A DNA stretch of 64,000 nt from G963676095 sp963676095 (GTDB lineage Bacteria > Bacteroidota > Bacteroidia > Bacteroidales > Prolixibacteraceae), in NCBI GenBank assembly GCA_963676095.1, contig OY781040.1, positions 310,001 to 374,000 of the forward strand, given 5' to 3'. The translations under genes were made by a program, and so were the position numbers. Of the stretch, positions 61,625-64,000 are shown in pieces. Position 1 is the first letter of the stretch; each line of letters opens with the position of its first letter. The notes beneath the pieces were generated by a model. It saw nothing but the letters and a program-made list of their open reading frames with translations, was not told the DNA's origin and did not search any database.

Positions 61625-62248
61625 TTAATTAATCTCCAAATATTTTCTAAAAAAGTTTTTAAGGTATTTTTTTGCGAGTTGAATTAAATCTTCTTCAGTT
61701 AATGTGTTGCCCGTTTGTTCCTTAATAATAGTACGTACAAAGTCCTGGTTGAATAATATGTATTTTGAAATTCCTGCCAGAGAAGTATACAAAGCCAAAA
61801 GATCAACCTCTTTGTTGAATACGCCGGCCTCCTGTCCCTCTCTGATATATTGACTAAAGATTTTGAAATGTGCCTTTTTGTGTTCCAGAAAGAACTCCGA
61901 CACTTTACTGCAGGAATTCATGTCAACCTCACGCATTATGATCCGGTGTAAATGCTGGTTGTCTTTGATTTTTTCCACATAATGATCAATATGTATGTCC
62001 AGTTTATCCCACCAACTCAACGAACTATTATTAAGGAGGTTGCCAATTTTCGTTTGCAGATAGTCTGCCCGGTATCTGAAAATCTCCATTAACAGTTTCT
62101 CTTTGCTGCCGAAATAGTAAGAAATCATGGCTACATTGACATCAGCGGCCTTGGCTATTTCACGCACTGAAGTTCCTGAAAAACCTTGATTAGCAAATAG
62201 TTCTTCAGCCTTTTCAACGATGAAATGTTTCTTATCTTTCGTTTCCAT
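61625..62248 (-). CDS. TetR-family regulator of the efflux operon
   Basis: The product is about 207 aa. The N-terminal TetR HTH (about 5-50; EKAEELFANQGFSGTSVREIAKAADVNVAMISYYFGSKEKL) is followed by an all-helical ligand domain. The start is placed at ATG 62248 because the preceding codons overlap the operator; a longer frame starts at 62275. It heads the operon and faces two palindromic operators, so it should autorepress the operon and release it on drug binding. Confidence 0.9.
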   Translation of the reverse strand: METKDKKHFIVEKAEELFANQGFSGTSVREIAKAADVNVAMISYYFGSKEKLLMEIFRYRADYLQTKIGNLLNNSSLSWWDKLDIHIDHYVEKIKDNQHLHRIIMREVDMNSCSKVSEFFLEHKKAHFKIFSQYIREGQEAGVFNKEVDLLALYTSLAGISKYILFNQDFVRTIIKEQTGNTLTEEDLIQLAKKYLKNFFRKYLEIN

Positions 62249-62276
62249 GCTGCAAAGTAGCGTAAAAATTTTCAAT

Positions 62277-62319
62277 ATTAAACAAGCGTTTAATCAACTT
62301 CTTTAAACAACCGTTTAAA
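62277..62319. promoter_or_regulatory. Twin TetR operators
   Basis: Two perfect dyads lie 25 bp apart centre to centre: ATTAAAC-aagc-GTTTAAT (62277-62294) and TTTAAAC-aacc-GTTTAAA (62302-62319). Both have 7-bp arms and 4-bp spacers and lie 29 to 71 bp upstream of the TetR start codon. Two nearly identical sites fit cooperative TetR-dimer binding. Confidence 0.75.
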
Positions 62320-62457
62320 TTTAATATTGACCAAAAAAATTTAACATACGGATATTCTTATCTTAATATTATAATCATTATAAGGAAGCCGTTAAAACTG
62401 CTAAAATTTAGGTCAATTGGCTAATTTTCAGATCCGTGTGGAAGGGGGAAGAACACC

Positions 62458-62588
62458 GGATAAACTACGCTCACCGGAATCCGGTAGAAGAAGGTTGGGT
62501 TTTCAGGGCAGAAGATTATCGGTATAGCAACGCCGCTGATTATACAGGCGAAAAGGGATTATTGGATGATGTTATTGTTGTTAAGTAA
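62458..62588 (+). pseudogene. C-terminal fragment of a REP-associated tyrosine transposase
   Basis: The frame encodes INYAHRNPVEEGWVFRAEDY and then YSNAADYTGEKGLLDD before a stop. The first part matches the strongly conserved C-terminal region of Y1/RAYT transposases (YIHxNPVxAGxV). The catalytic HUH and Tyr parts are absent. It lies just ahead of repeat array C, and REP-like hairpins of one family are found in the three Rpn modules. Confidence 0.75.
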
Positions 62589-62636
62589 TACCACACGATG
62601 CAATCGCGCGGCAGCCAGGGGAAATACCGGACTTTT

Positions 62637-62858
62637 GAAAAAAGATACTATACTTTTTACGAAAAGATGCTGTTCTCTTCGTAAAAAGATGGGGAAGATT
62701 TCGCGGAAAGATGCCGTACTTTTCAGGAAAAGATAGGAAAGATTTTATAAAAAGACCCTGAACTTTTCGCCAAAAGATAAGGAAGATTTCCTCAAAAGCT
62801 GCCCGACTTTTAGTAAAAAGATACCGAAGATTTCCGGAAAAGATACTGAACTTTTTTC
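62637..62858. repeat. 22-bp-period repeat array C (about 10 units)
   Basis: About ten 22-bp units of the same consensus, with units in a different order and with different point changes from array B. It is followed by the same GGAGTCATTTGG terminal block. It adjoins the decayed Rpn copy C. Confidence 0.75.
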
Positions 62859-62914
62859 GGAGTCATTTGGCGGGAAAAAATATTTGGGGAAAAGTTTAGT
62901 TGCAAAGTTACAGC

Positions 62915-63250
62915 AAGTAATTCCACATCATACATCTCTTTTTCCTCCTTACTTAAATTACTGTATTCTGCTATGTTGAACAATTTCTCAAAGATCGGTT
63001 TTCTCAGATACAGCGGGATCTTGTCCATCTTTGTCATATTCTTCAGTACGTATAACCAACGCTCCAGATCCGTTTCCAGTTCAGCTTCACCTTTCGCAAA
63101 GTTAAGCAATTCATCTGCGATAGTCGTTTCTCACGCTCGGCAAAGCCTTAAACTTCGTTTAGCCTTTGCCCTCGCTAAATCGAAACGATCAATATAAATA
63201 AACCCAAGTCCTTCATAAAAAACTCCGTCGTTTTCCCTGTTGAACAAGCA
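62915..63250 (-). pseudogene. Decayed Rpn gene, copy C
   Basis: Two pieces remain. 62921-63112 encodes LNFAKGEAELETDLERWLYV through SKEEKEMYDVEL, fused directly to the array side by a deletion of the ~85-codon C-terminus. 63194-63250 encodes ENDGVFYEGLGFIYI. About 80 bp of foreign sequence separates them, and the whole N-terminal nuclease half is lost. Not functional. Confidence 0.8.
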
Positions 63251-63451
63251 CATACATGAATCAGACGGCCACAGAGGGGCGCCCCTTGTGGCCGTCCCCA
63301 ATAGGATGGATGACCACCCTATTAGAAAATCGCCCCCCGATAACACAACCATCCTCCAAACAAATAATACAGGGGACCGGATGGGCAATATTCCGAAAAC
63401 GGGTTGACAGGACAAACAAATGGGATGCACAGGACGCATATCGGGACGCAC

Positions 63452-63479
63452 GTAGAGACGCATGGCCGTGCGTCTCTAC
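63452..63479. repeat. REP-like hairpin, copy C
   Basis: GTAGAGACGCA/TGCGTCTCTAC arms as in copies A and B, but loop TGGCCG, which is the complement of the CGGCCA loop, so the element is in the opposite orientation. Confidence 0.75.
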
Positions 63480-63589
63480 AACAACAACCGTCATCACCAT
63501 TACCGCAACAATTACCATTCATCCGAAAACCAAAATCAATATCATCATTTATCGGCGGGTTCATATTGCTATTGCCTTCAACATTGTTG

Positions 63590-64000
63590 GTACAGCGCAA
63601 AAGATGTGCAGCATTCGGCGGAACAAAGTACAGCATTTTGAGACTATTAAAGATTGTTACCGCTTTTACGATAGGACATTCCATCACGCTGTTATTGGGC
63701 GCGCTGAACACCATTGCCCCGCCTGCCGGGCTTATCGAAATATTGATAGCCGTATCCATCCTTATTTCTGCCATACACGCTTTATATCCACTATTTCCCG
63801 GAAAAGAATATTATGTATCCGGCGGTTTCGGGCTGAACACGGGATGGCGTTTTCATCGGTACTATCCGGCATGAACCTTAGCGGAAGCGTACTTATTATC
63901 AGTATTTTCGGGTTCAATATCGGAATTGAGATCATGCAGCTTTTTGTTGTAGCCATTACTGTTACTTGGTTGATATTGCTGAGTCAAACACCCTTGTACA
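63590..64000 (+). pseudogene. HupE/UreJ-family membrane protein fragment, frameshifted, runs off the window
   Basis: From about 63600 the frame gives the HupE/UreJ_2 pattern ILRLLKIVTAFTIGHSITLLLG and IEILIAVSILISAIHALYPLFPG, then YYVSGGFGL. One base is missing near 63838, after which the next frame continues as GMAFSSVLSGMNLSGSVLIISIFG to the window edge. The usual N-terminus with its conserved His-Asp helix is missing; upstream sequence belongs to the repeat tail. Family members are thought to be metal (Ni) transporters. This copy looks dead. Confidence 0.65.

Overview
The window looks like a chromosome segment of a Bacteroidota member, most like the Bacteroidales/Marinilabiliales side of the phylum. 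The reasons are a SusC/SusD pair, type IX secretion (T9SS) cargo with C-terminal sorting domains, a PorV homologue, bactofilin, IS1380 and IS630 elements, and a consensus Bacteroides-type promoter (TTTG, 19 bp, TAnnTTTG). The genus cannot be fixed from the sequence.

Layout. (1) 1-6.3 kb: the end of a RloA-like ATPase and its RloB partner, an IS630 element that has cut off the C-terminus of a WYL regulator, then an RNA-repair locus. That locus holds a structured intergenic RNA with a permuted tRNA-like core and anticodon-arm-like hairpins, a slipin, and the RNA ligase RtcB. (2) 6.3-14.5 kb: a giant alpha-2-macroglobulin protein with an internal TonB-plug segment, then an SDR and an AraC regulator. 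(3) 14.7-35.3 kb, all leftward: a probable surface-fibre operon with a receiver-domain protein, four DUF4402 pilin-like proteins, a PapD-like chaperone, an usher fused to OmpA and SPOR domains, a SPOR protein, PorV, three large secreted proteins (two with T9SS sorting domains) and bactofilin. (4) 35.4-39.4 kb: an apparent invertible promoter between 18-bp inverted repeats, a tandem noncoding repeat and two tyrosine recombinases. As assembled, the promoter points away from the fibre operon, so the operon would be OFF. (5) 40-49 kb: a broken MauE/DoxX-like gene, a DUF6520-like peptide, and a SusC-SusD-S9 peptidase operon whose peptidase is frameshifted. (6) 49.9-57.4 kb and 62.4-63.6 kb: three copies of a module made of an XRE gene or remnant, a 22-bp-period repeat array, an Rpn-type PD-(D/E)XK gene and a conserved noncoding tail with a REP-like hairpin. 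They show IS1380 insertion, a toxin-antitoxin pair and pseudogenes. (7) 57.5-62.3 kb: a TetR-controlled EmrAB-TolC-type tripartite efflux operon. (8) The last 400 bp hold a frameshifted HupE/UreJ fragment.

How the parts may work together. In the RNA-repair locus, the intergenic RNA, slipin and RtcB probably form a unit controlled by the divergent WYL regulator. In the fibre locus, chaperone and usher would assemble DUF4402 subunits, PorV would help surface delivery of T9SS cargo, and site-specific inversion of the promoter would switch the whole surface structure on or off. The two strongest candidates for something new are the permuted tRNA-like RNA with extra anticodon-arm mimics, and the invertible promoter driving a hybrid chaperone-usher/T9SS operon.
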